Shown here one piece after another: positions 7,909-18,169 of a stretch of 64,000 nt of DNA. Source of the stretch: Niallia sp. XMNu-256 (GTDB lineage: Bacteria > Bacillota > Bacilli > Bacillales > Cytobacillaceae); NCBI RefSeq assembly GCF_036670015.1, contig NZ_CP137636.1, forward strand, positions 3,450,501 through 3,514,500, in the 5' to 3' direction. The translations under genes and the position numbers were made by a program. The first letter of the stretch is position 1. The number at the start of each line of letters is the position of its first letter. Under the pieces are notes generated by a model. It made no database searches. It was not told the DNA's origin and worked only from the letters and a program-made list of their open reading frames with translations.

Positions 7909-8502
7909 TTAAACGTTTGCATTGTATTGCTTATAATCAAATAAAGGTGATTTGTAAACATTATTTTTATCTAAGGAATAATCCCGAAGTTTTCCTTCAT
8001 AAACTAATTCAAGTCGGGTTATTTTTGTAATATCCTCAGGAGTAACTAATTCAACATATTTTTCAAAATGATGAATTCCACTCGTTACTAGCATGGATGC
8101 AACAAATTGCGAGCATGTAAAGGCATTTTTTCTAATGAGTCTTTTATTCACTACGATTGCCATAATCCCAAGTAAATTGTATCGATATTGATCTTTTAAA
8201 CTATTAAACCGGCCTATATTATTTGTCAGCCTTTCATACTGCGTTTCACTCACTACCAGCTTGTAAACCGTGCATTTCGTATCCTTCTTATAGAAAAACA
8301 CCCCATGATTTACGCCTTCTTTAACAAAACCTGCAGATAATGGGTTATAGTAAACTTTTCGGCCAAAGCTATACATCTCTTCTAACTTTTCATCTAGAGA
8401 AATAGATGCATGATTGTAAGGAGCCTTTGTATATATCTTAATCATTCGCGAAAACCATGTTCCTGTATCTGTTAAGAGGATATAAATATTTCTTTCACTC
8501 AT
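7909..8502 (-). CDS. Permuted papain-fold (YiiX/YycO-like) cysteine hydrolase family protein
   Basis: A protein of about 197 residues. The ordered motifs YNHASISL (candidate catalytic His, near residue 32) and FTCSQFVASML (candidate catalytic Cys in the second half) match the circularly permuted NlpC/P60-like fold seen in YiiX and YycO proteins. These act on amide or ester bonds in cell wall or lipid; the substrate here is unknown. The ATG at 8502 follows GGTGAT and is preferred to the upstream ATG at 8517. No signal peptide is evident. It is not part of the remembered B. subtilis perR neighbourhood. Confidence 0.6.
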   Translation of the reverse strand: MSERNIYILLTDTGTWFSRMIKIYTKAPYNHASISLDEKLEEMYSFGRKVYYNPLSAGFVKEGVNHGVFFYKKDTKCTVYKLVVSETQYERLTNNIGRFNSLKDQYRYNLLGIMAIVVNKRLIRKNAFTCSQFVASMLVTSGIHHFEKYVELVTPEDITKITRLELVYEGKLRDYSLDKNNVYKSPLFDYKQYNANV

Positions 8503-8559
8503 GTTATCACCATACAAAAGATTTAATAAGCAGACAATAAAAAAGGCGTTGGCACAAAG

Positions 8560-8602
8560 AAAAGAGCCACTATACTCAGCTACATTGTATCATGGCTCTT
8601 TT
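8560..8602. terminator. Terminator downstream of bcp
   Basis: AAAAGAGCCA (8560-8569) pairs with TGGCTCTTTT (8593-8602). The A-run on the plus strand supplies a T-run for the minus-strand bcp transcript. Confidence 0.75.
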
Positions 8603-8629
8603 CATACAAAAAGGTTTAATTCTTACTAA

Positions 8630-9103
8630 TTATTGAACTAAATTTTCTTGAATGAATTGATATACTTCATCCATATGGTTCTTTACCCTAACTTTTCGCC
8701 ATTCTTTTACGATCTTGCCCTCTTTATCCAAGATAAACGTACTCCGTTCAATTCCCATATATTCCTTGCCAAAGTTTTTCTTTAATTTCCACACATCAAA
8801 GGCATTCGCTAATTCTTTTTCCTCATCTGCTAATAGCAAAAATGGCAATTGATGTTTCTCGATAAATTTCTCATGCTTTGAAATGGGATCCGGGCTAACA
8901 CCGATGATTACTGTATTTAAGTCAGAAAAATCATTATGTCGATCACGAAAATCACATGCCTGCGTTGTACAACCTGGTGTCATATCTTTTGGATAAAAAT
9001 ATAGAACTACATTTTTTCCTTTAAAATCAGAAAGTTTCACACTTTCTCCGTTGCTTGCTGGTAATGTGATATCAGGTGCCGTTTGGCCTGTAAGTGTTGA
9101 CAT
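8630..9103 (-). CDS. bcp: Thioredoxin-dependent peroxiredoxin Bcp
   Basis: A 157-residue cytoplasmic peroxiredoxin of the BCP/PrxQ type that reduces hydroperoxides using thioredoxin. The peroxidatic Cys is C45 in PGCTTQACDF, with C50 five residues later as the resolving Cys typical of this class. FYPKDMTPGC is the family signature. The start is set by GAGGAGG upstream of the ATG. It lies near perR, as in B. subtilis (ygaF), in keeping with peroxide defence. Confidence 0.95.
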   Translation of the reverse strand: MSTLTGQTAPDITLPASNGESVKLSDFKGKNVVLYFYPKDMTPGCTTQACDFRDRHNDFSDLNTVIIGVSPDPISKHEKFIEKHQLPFLLLADEEKELANAFDVWKLKKNFGKEYMGIERSTFILDKEGKIVKEWRKVRVKNHMDEVYQFIQENLVQ

Positions 9104-9193
9104 ATTCCATTCCTCCTCAAGTAGTCTTGTCTCCTTTCAGATTATCTTATTCTCCCCTTAAACACAATACAAAGGCATTAAACCAAATGTACT

Positions 9194-9703
9194 TCACTCA
9201 CGTTCATTCTCTATAAAGGCCTTGGCAACAAACGCTGCTGGAATCGTATAACCAATTAACGCTTCAATCATGGCGATCATTCTCCCCACTCCAATAGGTG
9301 CAATGTCGCCATATCCAACTGAAAACAGGGTAACTGCACTAAAATAAATATAGGTTTCTAATCGCTCAAAAAAGCTTTCAGTTGGCAATGGATAGGCCTC
9401 GACCATCACTTCATAGCCCTTTGTTTCAAGTAAAATGTAGATCAGTCCAAACCCAATTAGAATGGTAATATATACAAAAGCTAAATATAGAAAGTTTTCC
9501 ACAGACACAAGCTTCCCCTTTATCGCATTTGGGATGAAAATGGTTCTGATACTCATAACAATGCAGTAAAGTGTAAAAGCAAAAATAGTAATATATAACA
9601 TAAAGGTTCCCCTCTTCTCTCGAAAAGCGTAAACACAAAGTTTTTTAAAAAAACGGATAAATAAACTCCCATAGGCTGCTGCCCTCTGGATTAAGACCTC
9701 CAT
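9194..9703 (-). CDS. Potassium channel family protein (two-pore-helix type)
   Basis: A 169-residue membrane protein. Two or three hydrophobic helices flank a pore loop with SVGYGD, the K+ selectivity filter, near residue 132. No C-terminal RCK/TrkA domain is present, so this is a minimal channel subunit that would work as a tetramer. The ATG at 9703 has no clear ribosome binding site; an ATG at 9601 has GAGGGGA 7 bases upstream and is an alternative start giving about 135 residues. It is divergent from gsaB. Confidence 0.8.
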   Translation of the reverse strand: MEVLIQRAAAYGSLFIRFFKKLCVYAFREKRGTFMLYITIFAFTLYCIVMSIRTIFIPNAIKGKLVSVENFLYLAFVYITILIGFGLIYILLETKGYEVMVEAYPLPTESFFERLETYIYFSAVTLFSVGYGDIAPIGVGRMIAMIEALIGYTIPAAFVAKAFIENERE

Positions 9704-9883
9704 TAAGAATGGTTTGTTGGCGTTTTAATTTATTGGTATTTCGATATTCTATCTATATGCACCCATCCTAAAATCAACCACCCGAAACTGGGACAATCAT
9801 AGAATAAGATTCTCCGTTCGCATTTTAATAGGCAACCTTTCATACTTTTAATGGTAAAATGAAAAATGAGGAGGTTGTTTAGA

Positions 9884-11179
9884 ATGAAGTTTACAAATTC
9901 AGAAGTAATACATAATGAAGCATTGGAACATATCGTTGGTGGAGTAAATAGTCCATCACGTTCTTATAAAGCGGTCGGTGGTGGTTCTCCGGTTGTGATG
10001 GCACGTGGAGATGGTGCTTATTTCTATGATGTGGACGGAAATAAATACATCGATTATTTGTCTGCATATGGACCGATTATTACAGGGTTTAATCATCCTC
10101 ATATTGTTGATGCCATCAAAAAAGCAGCAGAAACCGGTGTTTTATTTGGCACTCCTACAGAACATGAAGTGAAGTTTGCGAAAATGTTAAAAGAAGCCAT
10201 GCCCGCTTTAGATAAGGTGCGTTTTGTCAATTCAGGGACTGAGGCTGTCATGACGACGATTCGGGTTGCACGTGCCTATACTGGAAGGGATAAAATTATC
10301 AAATTTGCAGGGTGTTATCACGGTCACTCCGATCTTGTTCTTGTGGCAGCAGGCTCAGGCCCATCTACACTTGGTACACCTGATTCTGCCGGCGTTCCAA
10401 AGAGCATCGCTCAGGAAGTCATCACCGTTCCTTTTAATACGATTGAACCGCTTAAAGAGGCGCTTGATAAGTGGGGCAATGAAGTGGCAGCTGTATTGGT
10501 TGAGCCAATTGTAGGTAACTTTGGGATTGTTGAACCACATCCAGGTTTCCTTGAGAAAGTAAATGAACTTGCCCATGCTGCAGGCGCGTTAGTGATTTAC
10601 GATGAGGTCATTACCGCATTCCGTTTTATGTACGGAGGTGCTCAAGATTTACTTGGCGTGACTCCTGATTTAACGGCATTTGGAAAAATTATTGGCGGCG
10701 GTCTGCCAATCGGCGCTTATGGCGGCAGAAAAGATATTATGGAAGAAGTTGCCCCGCTTGGCCCTGCCTATCAAGCTGGAACGATGGCTGGAAATCCGGC
10801 TTCGATGTTAGCCGGAATTGCTTGTCTTGAAGTCTTAAAACAAGAAGGAACGTATGAATACTTAGATAGATTAGGCGCTCGACTGGAAGAAGGGATTCTG
10901 CAAGGGGCTGCAAAACATGGAGTTCCAATTACAGTTAATCGCTTAAAAGGCGCTTTAACCGTTTATTTTACAAATGAAAAGGTCGAGAATTATGAACAGG
11001 CTGAAAATACGGATGGAGAAATGTTTGCGAAGTTCTTTAAACTTATGCTAAACCAAGGCATTAACCTTGCCCCTTCGAAATATGAAGCCTGGTTTTTAAC
11101 CATTGCTCATACAGAAGAGGATATTGAAACAACGATTATCGCAGCTGAACATGCGTTTAAGGAGCTTGCGAGAGCATAA
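9884..11179 (+). CDS. gsaB: Glutamate-1-semialdehyde 2,1-aminomutase
   Basis: A PLP enzyme of 431 residues that isomerises glutamate-1-semialdehyde to 5-aminolevulinate, the tetrapyrrole precursor. The PLP lysine is K268 in FGKIIGGG, and the GTPSEH-like motif reads GTPTEH near residue 96. The ATG at 9884 is preferred to an in-frame ATG at 9866 because GAGGAGG lies between them. In Bacillus this is the second copy (gsaB) next to ygaE and bcp; hemL usually lies in the hem operon elsewhere. A terminator follows. Confidence 0.95.
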   Translation: MKFTNSEVIHNEALEHIVGGVNSPSRSYKAVGGGSPVVMARGDGAYFYDVDGNKYIDYLSAYGPIITGFNHPHIVDAIKKAAETGVLFGTPTEHEVKFAKMLKEAMPALDKVRFVNSGTEAVMTTIRVARAYTGRDKIIKFAGCYHGHSDLVLVAAGSGPSTLGTPDSAGVPKSIAQEVITVPFNTIEPLKEALDKWGNEVAAVLVEPIVGNFGIVEPHPGFLEKVNELAHAAGALVIYDEVITAFRFMYGGAQDLLGVTPDLTAFGKIIGGGLPIGAYGGRKDIMEEVAPLGPAYQAGTMAGNPASMLAGIACLEVLKQEGTYEYLDRLGARLEEGILQGAAKHGVPITVNRLKGALTVYFTNEKVENYEQAENTDGEMFAKFFKLMLNQGINLAPSKYEAWFLTIAHTEEDIETTIIAAEHAFKELARA

Positions 11180-11186
11180 TAGTAGG

Positions 11187-11213
11187 AAGGGAAGCTTTGA
11201 TAGCTTCCCTTTT
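11187..11213 (+). terminator. Terminator of gsaB
   Basis: AAGGGAAGCT pairs with AGCTTCCCTT across a short loop, followed by TTTGTGTTTTT. Confidence 0.85.
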
Positions 11214-11508
11214 GTGTTTTTAAACAGGGATTACTAACGGTTTCCTCTCTTCTTAACTATTTAGGTATATTTGACTGGAATACTACCAAGTTTCTCTACT
11301 TCAACTCTTTTTTGCTAGTATTAGCTCCAAATACCACCCATTATCTCGCTTTCAACACTTTTTCATAAATATCAGCTCGCAATTTTAACTCACTTCTATT
11401 GTTGTCATTTACCCATGATACGATAATTTTCCTGCTAATATGTAGCGTTGTTGTTTTACGCTAAACAAAGTGGTTTAATAAGTAAAGAAAAATGCACTTA
11501 ACTTTATC
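11214..11508. other. Intergenic region with no gene seen
   Basis: AT-rich and without a convincing open frame. Two pyrimidine-rich stretches with TTCAAC near 11300 and 11351 look faintly related, but the match is too weak to call a repeat. Confidence 0.4.
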
Positions 11509-12612
11509 ATGTTCAGAAAGGATATCAAAACCGATATGAAACTAGGAGCTCGCATTTTAAAAACAGGAATTGCAATTGTTTTATCTTTATTGCTAGCTCA
11601 ATTCATCGGATTGCCATCACCTGTTTTTGCTGGAATTGCAGCCATTTTTGCAGTTCAACCAACCATTTATCGGTCTTATTTATCGATTGTCGAGCAAATT
11701 CAAGGGAATACGATCGGAGCCCTCATTGCAACGATTTTCGTCTTGTTATTTGGTAATGATGTGTTTATCATTGGACTCGCTGCGATCATTGTTCTAGCCT
11801 TGCACCTAAAATTAAAACTGGAAAATGCGATCGGCTTATCCTTGGTGACATTAGTTGCCATCATGGAATCACCGAGTGATAGCTTTATCGTATTTGCGGT
11901 TATTCGTTTTTTAACGGTTATGCTCGGGGTTTTATCAGCCTTTATCGTTAACCTTGTCTTTATTCCACCTAAATATGAACAAAAGCTTTATCACCAATTA
12001 TCAGAAACGACAAACGAGATAACGAAATGGATTCGCTTGAGCATCCGAAAGGCTTCAGAGCATAAGTTTTTGAAAGATGAAATTGAAAAATTAAAAGACA
12101 CGCTAATCAAAAGCGATCAGTTATATATCATGTATAAAGAGGAAAGGAACTACTTAAAAAAAGAAACCATTGTTAAAACAAGGAAGTTAGTGATTTATCG
12201 ACAAATGATCTCCACTTTAAAGAAAGCGCTGGAAATCCTTAAAAAACTTCACCGTTTTGAAAACGAAATTGCTCACCTTCCTGGTGATTTTCAAAACATC
12301 ATCCAACAGCAGCTCGACCTTTTGATCCATCAACACGAGCATTTGATGCTGAAATTGATTGGCAAAGTCAGACCCCATGTCGAGTTTGAAGAAGGGGATA
12401 TTCGATTGAACCGGAAAGAACTCTTTGAACTGTTTTTAACCTATCAAACGCAAATGGAAGGAATAGAAGGACTTAACCAGTATCACCTCATGCAAATTAT
12501 TTCAGCCATTGTCGATTATGATGAATATATCGAACATCTTGATGTACTGATTACTAGTTTTCAATCTTATCATAAAGAGGAAAGTAAGATGGAAATAGTG
12601 GAGGAACAATAA
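11509..12612 (+). CDS. ygaE: YgaE-like aromatic acid exporter family membrane protein
   Basis: The N-terminal half (to about residue 150) contains six hydrophobic segments with PSPVFAGIAAIFAVQPTIYRS, the signature of the ArAE/FUSC-like membrane family. The C-terminal half is a soluble, helix-rich cytoplasmic domain. It is probably a transporter or exporter of unknown substrate. Start is uncertain: the ATG at 11509 has no ribosome binding site, while the ATG at 11536 (product MKLGARILKTG) fits the usual family start but has AAGGAT 13 bases away. Synteny with gsaB and ygaD supports ygaE. Confidence 0.85.
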   Translation: MFRKDIKTDMKLGARILKTGIAIVLSLLLAQFIGLPSPVFAGIAAIFAVQPTIYRSYLSIVEQIQGNTIGALIATIFVLLFGNDVFIIGLAAIIVLALHLKLKLENAIGLSLVTLVAIMESPSDSFIVFAVIRFLTVMLGVLSAFIVNLVFIPPKYEQKLYHQLSETTNEITKWIRLSIRKASEHKFLKDEIEKLKDTLIKSDQLYIMYKEERNYLKKETIVKTRKLVIYRQMISTLKKALEILKKLHRFENEIAHLPGDFQNIIQQQLDLLIHQHEHLMLKLIGKVRPHVEFEEGDIRLNRKELFELFLTYQTQMEGIEGLNQYHLMQIISAIVDYDEYIEHLDVLITSFQSYHKEESKMEIVEEQ

Positions 12613-12646
12613 AAGGCAACTGAGAGTTTCCCCAGTTGCTTTTTTC
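12611..12646. terminator. Bidirectional terminator between ygaE and ygaD
   Basis: GGCAACTG...CAGTTGC forms the stem, with AAAA before and TTTTTT after, between two convergent genes. Confidence 0.85.
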
Positions 12647-14391
12647 TAATGTTCAAGCTGTTGCACTTGAAACAATTTATAGTAATGGCCTTTTAAAGCC
12701 ATTAATTCTTCATGGCTTCCCATTTCGACAATCCCCCCATGTTCGATTAGAACGATGCGGTCGGCATGTGTAATTGTAGATAGCCGATGGGCGACAATAA
12801 AGGTTGTCCGATCTTTTGCAAGTTTATCAAGCGCCTCTTGGATTAAATGTTCACTTTCTAAGTCTAGGGCAGATGTGGCTTCATCAAGGACAAGGATCGG
12901 TGGATTTTTCAAAACGACTCGGGCAATTGCAATTCTTTGCTTTTGTCCGCCAGAAAGCTTTACACCTCGCTCCCCCACTTTCGTGTCATAGCCCTCAGGG
13001 AGATTCAAAATAAACTCATGGGCATTCGCAGCTTTTGCGGCTGCGATTACTTCCTCATCACTTGCCGCTGGGTTCCCGAGTAGTATGTTTTCTTTTACGG
13101 ATTCACTAAATAAAATACTATCTTGGAGAACCATCCCGATTTTATCTCGTAACGTTCGAACTTTAAATTGGCGAATATCAGTTCCATCTAATAAAATTCT
13201 ACCACTGGTTACGTCATAGAACCTTGGTATTAAACTAACTAGAGAGGACTTCCCACCGCCGCTCATTCCGACTAGCGCGACTTTCTCCCCTTTTTTCACA
13301 TCTAAATTAACATTTTTCAAAACTTCGTCCCCGTCATTGTAAGCAAAATCAACATTGTCAAACACAATATGACCCTTCACATCTTTACATTCGATCGAAT
13401 TTGGTTTATCTTCAATATCGTATTTTACATCAATAAATTCGAACACACGGTCCATCGAGGCAAAGGACTGTGTTAATGTGGTCGAGGAATTTACCAATCG
13501 TCTTAATGGATTATATAGGCGGTCAATGTAAGCAATGAATGCCACCATTGCACCAACGGTTAAGTCGCCTTGCAATACTAGATAACCGGATACACCAATC
13601 ACTAGAAGCGGAGCTATATCCGTAATCGTGTTGACGACCGCAAAGGATTTGGCATTCCATTTTGTGTGGTCAATGGCTTTTGTTAAAAAGTTCTTATTCA
13701 CATCATCAAACTTAGTTTGTTCAAAATCTTCAATCGCAAAACTTTTAATCACAGGCATTCCAGCAACCCGTTCATGTAAATAACTTTGTACCTCTGCTAA
13801 GGCTTGCGAACGCTTTTTTGTTAGACTTCGTAAATTACCGAAAAAATACTTAATAGAAAAGATATAAAATGGCATTAAAATAAGCGAGACAAAAGTTAAC
13901 TTAACATCCATCGTAAACATAATCGCAATCGCAATAATGATCGTTGCTAAATCAAGCCAGACATTCATTAAGCCAGTTACAACAAAGGTCTTCGTTTGCT
14001 CAACATCATTAATGACTCGCGAAATCACTTCGCCTGTTTTTGTATTAGAGTAAAATTTAAAGCTGAGCTTTTGAATATGGGTGAAAAGTCGATCACGAAT
14101 ATCGTACAAAATTTTACTTGACGTCCATTGTGCATAATATTGACGATAATATTCAATCGGTGGTCGCAAAACCACAAAAATAAAAAGCATAATAGAAATG
14201 ATCCATACCAATCCATCAATTTTATCGCTTTTAGTTAAAGCATCGTTGTCGATAATGTCATCCAAAACGTATTTGATCAACAAGGGAATCAATAAGGGAA
14301 TGGCAAATTTGATCACCCCGATGATGACGGTTACAATGATTTGGAGGCGGTATGGTTTAACAAAATGTAGATAACGTTTAATACTATCCAA
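12646..14391 (-). CDS. ygaD: ABC exporter, fused permease and ATPase (YgaD)
   Basis: A half-transporter of about 581 residues: an N-terminal ABC transmembrane domain with six helices (to about residue 310) followed by an ATPase with Walker [10 protein letters not shown], signature LSGGQKQR, Walker [13 protein letters not shown] and the switch histidine in VAHRLST. It would act as a dimer in the membrane, exporting an unknown, probably lipophilic substrate. The frame is open to a GTG at 14403, but the TTG at 14391 has AGGTGGGGGG just upstream and is chosen. The position matches B. subtilis ygaD. Confidence 0.9.
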   Translation of the reverse strand: MDSIKRYLHFVKPYRLQIIVTVIIGVIKFAIPLLIPLLIKYVLDDIIDNDALTKSDKIDGLVWIISIMLFIFVVLRPPIEYYRQYYAQWTSSKILYDIRDRLFTHIQKLSFKFYSNTKTGEVISRVINDVEQTKTFVVTGLMNVWLDLATIIIAIAIMFTMDVKLTFVSLILMPFYIFSIKYFFGNLRSLTKKRSQALAEVQSYLHERVAGMPVIKSFAIEDFEQTKFDDVNKNFLTKAIDHTKWNAKSFAVVNTITDIAPLLVIGVSGYLVLQGDLTVGAMVAFIAYIDRLYNPLRRLVNSSTTLTQSFASMDRVFEFIDVKYDIEDKPNSIECKDVKGHIVFDNVDFAYNDGDEVLKNVNLDVKKGEKVALVGMSGGGKSSLVSLIPRFYDVTSGRILLDGTDIRQFKVRTLRDKIGMVLQDSILFSESVKENILLGNPAASDEEVIAAAKAANAHEFILNLPEGYDTKVGERGVKLSGGQKQRIAIARVVLKNPPILVLDEATSALDLESEHLIQEALDKLAKDRTTFIVAHRLSTITHADRIVLIEHGGIVEMGSHEELMALKGHYYKLFQVQQLEH

Positions 14392-14454
14392 GTTTCCCCC
14401 CACCTAACATAGTTTCTAATATTAGTGTATATCTAAAAAGATCTTACGACAAAT

Positions 14455-14575
14455 AAAAAGAAGCTGTCCCATAAGGCATCTGGCGTCTACAATATCTAGC
14501 GTTTATTAGACACAGATATTGCCTAACAGCGGCCTGACACCTCTACCTTTGAGACAGCCTCTTTAAAGGAAACAA
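14455..14575 (-). terminator. Long imperfect hairpin downstream of ygaC
   Basis: AAAGAAGCTGTCCC near 14457 and GAGACAGCCTCTTT near 14551 pair imperfectly around about 80 bases that can fold further. It lies just past the ygaC stop and may be a terminator or a decayed mobile hairpin element. Confidence 0.4.
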
Positions 14576-14589
14576 CTTGCTCTCTACAT

Positions 14590-15120
14590 TTAACTTCTAT
14601 AAGTTAAGTACCTTTCATACCAAATATCAATAAAGTCTGCTGCAAAAGGACCTTTTCGCTGACGAATCCATTGAATTAAGGTATCAACATTGGCTTTTAG
14701 TATCGAATCAATCACGTCAGGATAATTCATTTCTATTCGATGCCGTTCATACTCATCTTCATCAAGTAAATGAAAGGTCATGTCAGGAAATACTTTAATG
14801 TCTAAATCATAATCAATGTATTTGATGGCTTCCCCATCATAAATAAATGGCGAACTCAAATTACAATAATAGTAAATCCCATCTTCACGTAACATTCCAA
14901 TAATATTAAACCAATGTTGGGAATGGAAATAAGTAATAGCCGGTTCTCTCGTTACCCACGTTCTCCCATCTGATTCAGTAACAACCGTGCGGTCATTTCC
15001 GCCAATTACTAAATTTTGTGTTCCCTTTAACACCATGGTTTCGTCCCAAACGCGATGAATATGCCCATTATGTTTAAAGCTATGAATTTGTACTGGTTCA
15101 CCTTCGATGGGTACGCCCAT
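14590..15120 (-). CDS. ygaC: DUF402 nucleoside tri/diphosphate phosphatase (YgaC)
   Basis: A 176-residue cytoplasmic protein of the DUF402 family. Members hydrolyse nucleoside tri- and diphosphates with a divalent metal (known from a Staphylococcus homolog). Acidic motifs [13 protein letters not shown] and [10 protein letters not shown], expected to bind metal, are present near residues 100-130. The ATG follows AGGGGAAAAA. It lies between ygaD and ygaB as in B. subtilis. Confidence 0.9.
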   Translation of the reverse strand: MGVPIEGEPVQIHSFKHNGHIHRVWDETMVLKGTQNLVIGGNDRTVVTESDGRTWVTREPAITYFHSQHWFNIIGMLREDGIYYYCNLSSPFIYDGEAIKYIDYDLDIKVFPDMTFHLLDEDEYERHRIEMNYPDVIDSILKANVDTLIQWIRQRKGPFAADFIDIWYERYLTYRS

Positions 15121-15178
15121 TTTTTCCCCTACTTTCGTTTCCGGACACTTTGCAACCTAAGCATTGTTTGTATATAAT

Positions 15179-15352
15179 TGAATTCACCTGCCGAATTTAC
15201 GCCCGGATTAATCCTCGCGCTCGCACGATAAAAATCCGTGGCATCCGCCGCAGGCTCCACTTTATTCAGACAAGGTTTCATACCGCCGAATCAACCCTTT
15301 AACATCCATCTTCTTTTTTATAGAAGAAAGGGACTCTTTCTGAATGAAGTGA
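15179..15352. repeat. Dispersed repeat family 2, copy R1
   Basis: It starts with a GC-rich lead (GCCGAATTTACGCCCGGAT, then a GCGCTCGC segment and CCGTGGCATCCGCCG). An inverted pair follows: ACTTTATTCAG at 15258 and CTGAATGAAGT at 15340. The layout matches copy R5 at 61.7-61.9 kb. With 15353-15491 it fills the gap between ygaC and ygaB; no gene is seen there. Confidence 0.75.
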
Positions 15353-15491
15353 AAAAATTACTCCTCTTATTATAGGTAACAAAGAACAATTCCTATTGAT
15401 ATTATATATTATAACGGTTTATGCTGAATTTTAAAACAAAACAACCATTGAAATTCTATCAATGGTTGCTTATTAAGCAATAAACTCATGA

Positions 15492-15755
15492 TTATCCAGT
15501 TGTTACACCAATTCCCTGGTAAGAACGAATAACCTCTTCCGTCTGGATTTCAAATTTCTGTTGAATATCTTTTAATTCTTCTCTCATCTTTAAAATCTCA
15601 AGTTGGACATTTTCCGCTTGGGAGGCCTGTTGTAATTCTTGTAGCTGTTTCTGAATTTCCTCGCATCTTTCTAATTCACTCTGCAAAAATAAGAGCCGAT
15701 CCATTGTTCTTATTTGTTCTGCCACTAAACGATTGAATTCTTGCAACCATACCAC
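15492..15755 (-). CDS. ygaB: YgaB family protein, coiled coil
   Basis: A small protein of about 87 residues, Glu/Gln-rich, predicted to be almost entirely a coiled coil. The function is unknown. Identity rests mainly on position between ygaC and sspE, as in B. subtilis. The GTG at 15755 has AGGCG immediately adjacent, which is too close; a TTG at 15746 would have GGCGGTGG about 5 bases away and may be the true start. No membrane segment or signal peptide is visible. Confidence 0.7.
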   Translation of the reverse strand: MVWLQEFNRLVAEQIRTMDRLLFLQSELERCEEIQKQLQELQQASQAENVQLEILKMREELKDIQQKFEIQTEEVIRSYQGIGVTTG

Positions 15756-15767
15756 CGCCTATATAAG

Positions 15768-15830
15768 ATCAAGTTCGCCCGTCGAATTTGTGTCCGGATT
15801 TTTATCACGCTCATGGAGCCACATCCTGTG
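15768..15830. repeat. Partial copy of repeat family 2 lead region
   Basis: TCGCCCGTCGAATTTGTGTC and CGGATTTTTATCACGCTC match the lead of copy R5. It is fused directly to repeat family 1 copy A, which suggests nested insertion. Confidence 0.6.
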
Positions 15831-15873
15831 GCTTCGCCTGACTAGGACGTCCTGTCCGTCGTCGAGGTCGCTC

Positions 15874-16090
15874 GATAAAGTGAAACTTCCATCAGTGGGG
15901 GTTTTCTTTCATCCCCCACTGATGGTTAGTTGAGGCCAGCAGCATGCTGGTCACGCAGACGTTACCGTAGGCGTATTTAGTCTGTGTTCAGCTTTCGGAG
16001 CTTTACGGGCAGTTGATCCCCCACCTATCTTCTTTTATTTTTTTCAGAATCTTGAGGTGGGGGTCTTACTGCCCGTTAAGCCTGATAAAT
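15874..16090 (-). repeat. Dispersed structured repeat family 1, copy A (about 217 bp)
   Basis: It begins GATAAAGTGAAACTTCCATC and ends near GCCTGATAAAT. Three hairpins are visible: CCATCAGTGGGGG with CCCCCACTGATGG; a CCAGCAGCATGCTGG palindrome; and GGGCAGT...ACTGCCC enclosing CCCCCACCT...AGGTGGGGG. It is nearly identical to copy B. No open frame is plausible. Confidence 0.9.
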
Positions 16091-16122
16091 TACCCCTAAA
16101 AAAATCCCAGACATCCGCGGAG

Positions 16123-16226
16123 GCTTAACTTCATTCAGCCTGGGTTTGAACCCCCACCGAATCGAAGAGTAATTTGCACTCATCACTTACTTTTAAAAGT
16201 GGAGGATACATGCTGAATGAGGTTAA
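16123..16226. repeat. Dispersed repeat family 2, copy R2
   Basis: ACTTCATTCAG (16128) and CTGAATGAGGT (16213) form an inverted pair, preceded by CATCCGCGGAGGC and containing AGTGGAGG near the right arm. It directly follows repeat family 1 copy A. The rest of the gap to sspE holds no gene I can support. Confidence 0.75.
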
Positions 16227-16443
16227 AAAGGAAAGGCGCCTTGTAAGTTGGCGCAAAGGAGCTAGGTTCCCCCAACCTCCAATAAGTATGTGATTAATTT
16301 ATTTTTATTTTAAAATTGCTTTATTATGTATTCGTCCTCTTTCGTTCACTTTCCTTTGATGAAAAAAAAGAACTTTTGTCGAAATTGAATCTTTTTTTAA
16401 AATCAGTTTATTTCCCATTAACTTTATCACTTTTTAAACACAG

Positions 16444-16473
16444 AGAAGGCACCCTTCCGATTAAAGAGTGCCT
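16444..16473 (-). terminator. Hairpin downstream of sspE
   Basis: GAAGGCAC pairs with GTGCCTTC across a 13-nt loop starting 16 bases after the sspE stop. The T-tract is weak. Confidence 0.5.
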
Positions 16474-16488
16474 TCACCATGAATCTTG

Positions 16489-16782
16489 TTATTGTTGTTG
16501 TTGTCCGCCAAATTGACCAGAGTTTTTCGCTTTGTTCGCTTCAGCTTGTTGGTTTTGTTGTCTTACTTCTTGAACATCTGTTTCACTAGCAAATTCAGTG
16601 CCAAATTGTCCAGATTGACCAACTTGACCTTGACGTGCAGATTGAGCGTTTTGACGTCTCACTTCTTGAACGTTTGTTTCGCTAGCAAATTCAGTTCCGA
16701 ATTGTCCAGCACCCGCAGATTGAGCGTTTTGTTGTCTTACTGTCTGAATGTTAGTTCCAGTTTGAGTTTGTCTGTTTGCCAT
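16489..16782 (-). CDS. sspE: Gamma-type small acid-soluble spore protein
   Basis: A 97-residue Gln/Asn-rich protein with two tandem repeats of the gamma-SASP unit containing GQFGTEFASET followed by VQEVR, separated by NAQSA spacers. FASET matches the spore protease recognition motif. Gamma-SASPs are amino-acid stores of the spore core that do not bind DNA. The ATG at 16782 follows GGAGGTGATT, a near-perfect ribosome binding site, and is preferred to the upstream frame start at 16797. Expression is expected in the forespore. Confidence 0.95.
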   Translation of the reverse strand: MANRQTQTGTNIQTVRQQNAQSAGAGQFGTEFASETNVQEVRRQNAQSARQGQVGQSGQFGTEFASETDVQEVRQQNQQAEANKAKNSGQFGGQQQQ

Positions 16783-16863
16783 TGTAATCACCTCCACGAA
16801 CTTAATTTGTCCTAGCTCGCGGAAAACTATCCTAGCAAAAATATTTTTATTTATTGGAACTAT

Positions 16864-17610
<747 letters not shown>

Positions 17611-17625
17611 TTAATCCCTCTTTAC

Positions 17626-17843
17626 TATAAAGTGAAACTTCCATCAGTGGGGGTTTTCTTTCTTCCCCCACTGATGGTTAGTTGAAGCCAGCAGCATGCT
17701 GGTCACGCAGACGTTGCCGTAGGCGTATTTAGTCTGTGTTCAACTTTCGGAGCTTTACGGGCAGTTGATCCCCCACCTATCTTCTTTTATTTTACTCAGA
17801 ATCTTGAGGTGGGTGTCTTACTGCCCGTTATGCCAGATAAATT
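17626..17843 (-). repeat. Dispersed structured repeat family 1, copy B
   Basis: Nearly identical to copy A over its whole length, with the same hairpins and a few substitutions, some in loops. It occupies the intergenic space between divergent fabL and yfhS. Confidence 0.9.
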
Positions 17844-17934
17844 CCATTCATTTTAACTTTTTCATGTATAGATGACAATGAGGTTAAGGAAAATAAGGAT
17901 GAATCTATGTATGATAGAGAAAGGAAGAAAAAAC

Positions 17935-18168
17935 ATGTATACCGGTAGAGACATGACAGAACTTTCTATGATGGCCAAATCAGATTGGCAAGACAATGAG
18001 TTAACCTATTTTCACCATTCATTTCAACAAACTTTGCCCTATTTAAATGTGGAAGGACAGTCGATTTACAGAGAGATTGTTGAAGAAATTACCAATCGTG
18101 GTGGTTTGAAAGCAACAGAAGCAAGCCTGCTTGAGGGACCGACAATGGTCGAAGGCGATATATTATAA
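17935..18168 (+). CDS. yfhS: YfhS-like small protein
   Basis: A 77-residue cytoplasmic protein starting MYTGRDMTELSMM. It resembles YfhS, a small protein of unknown function beside fabL and mutY in B. subtilis; identity rests on remembered similarity and on synteny. The ATG at 17935 follows AAAGGAAG and is preferred to the upstream in-frame ATG at 17872, which has no good ribosome binding site. The coding frame ends just as a 52-bp tandem array begins. Confidence 0.7.
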   Translation: MYTGRDMTELSMMAKSDWQDNELTYFHHSFQQTLPYLNVEGQSIYREIVEEITNRGGLKATEASLLEGPTMVEGDIL

Positions 18169-18169
18169 A

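Noticed and set aside
11280-11400. Possible degenerate 51-bp repeat near TTCAAC
   Set aside because: Only two weak copies, and other shared words fall at a different spacing (about 41 bp).
15733-15933. Open frames across repeat families 1 and 2 (also near 17468-17671 and 61629-61844)
   Set aside because: They span hairpin arms of non-coding repeats and are not conserved between copies.
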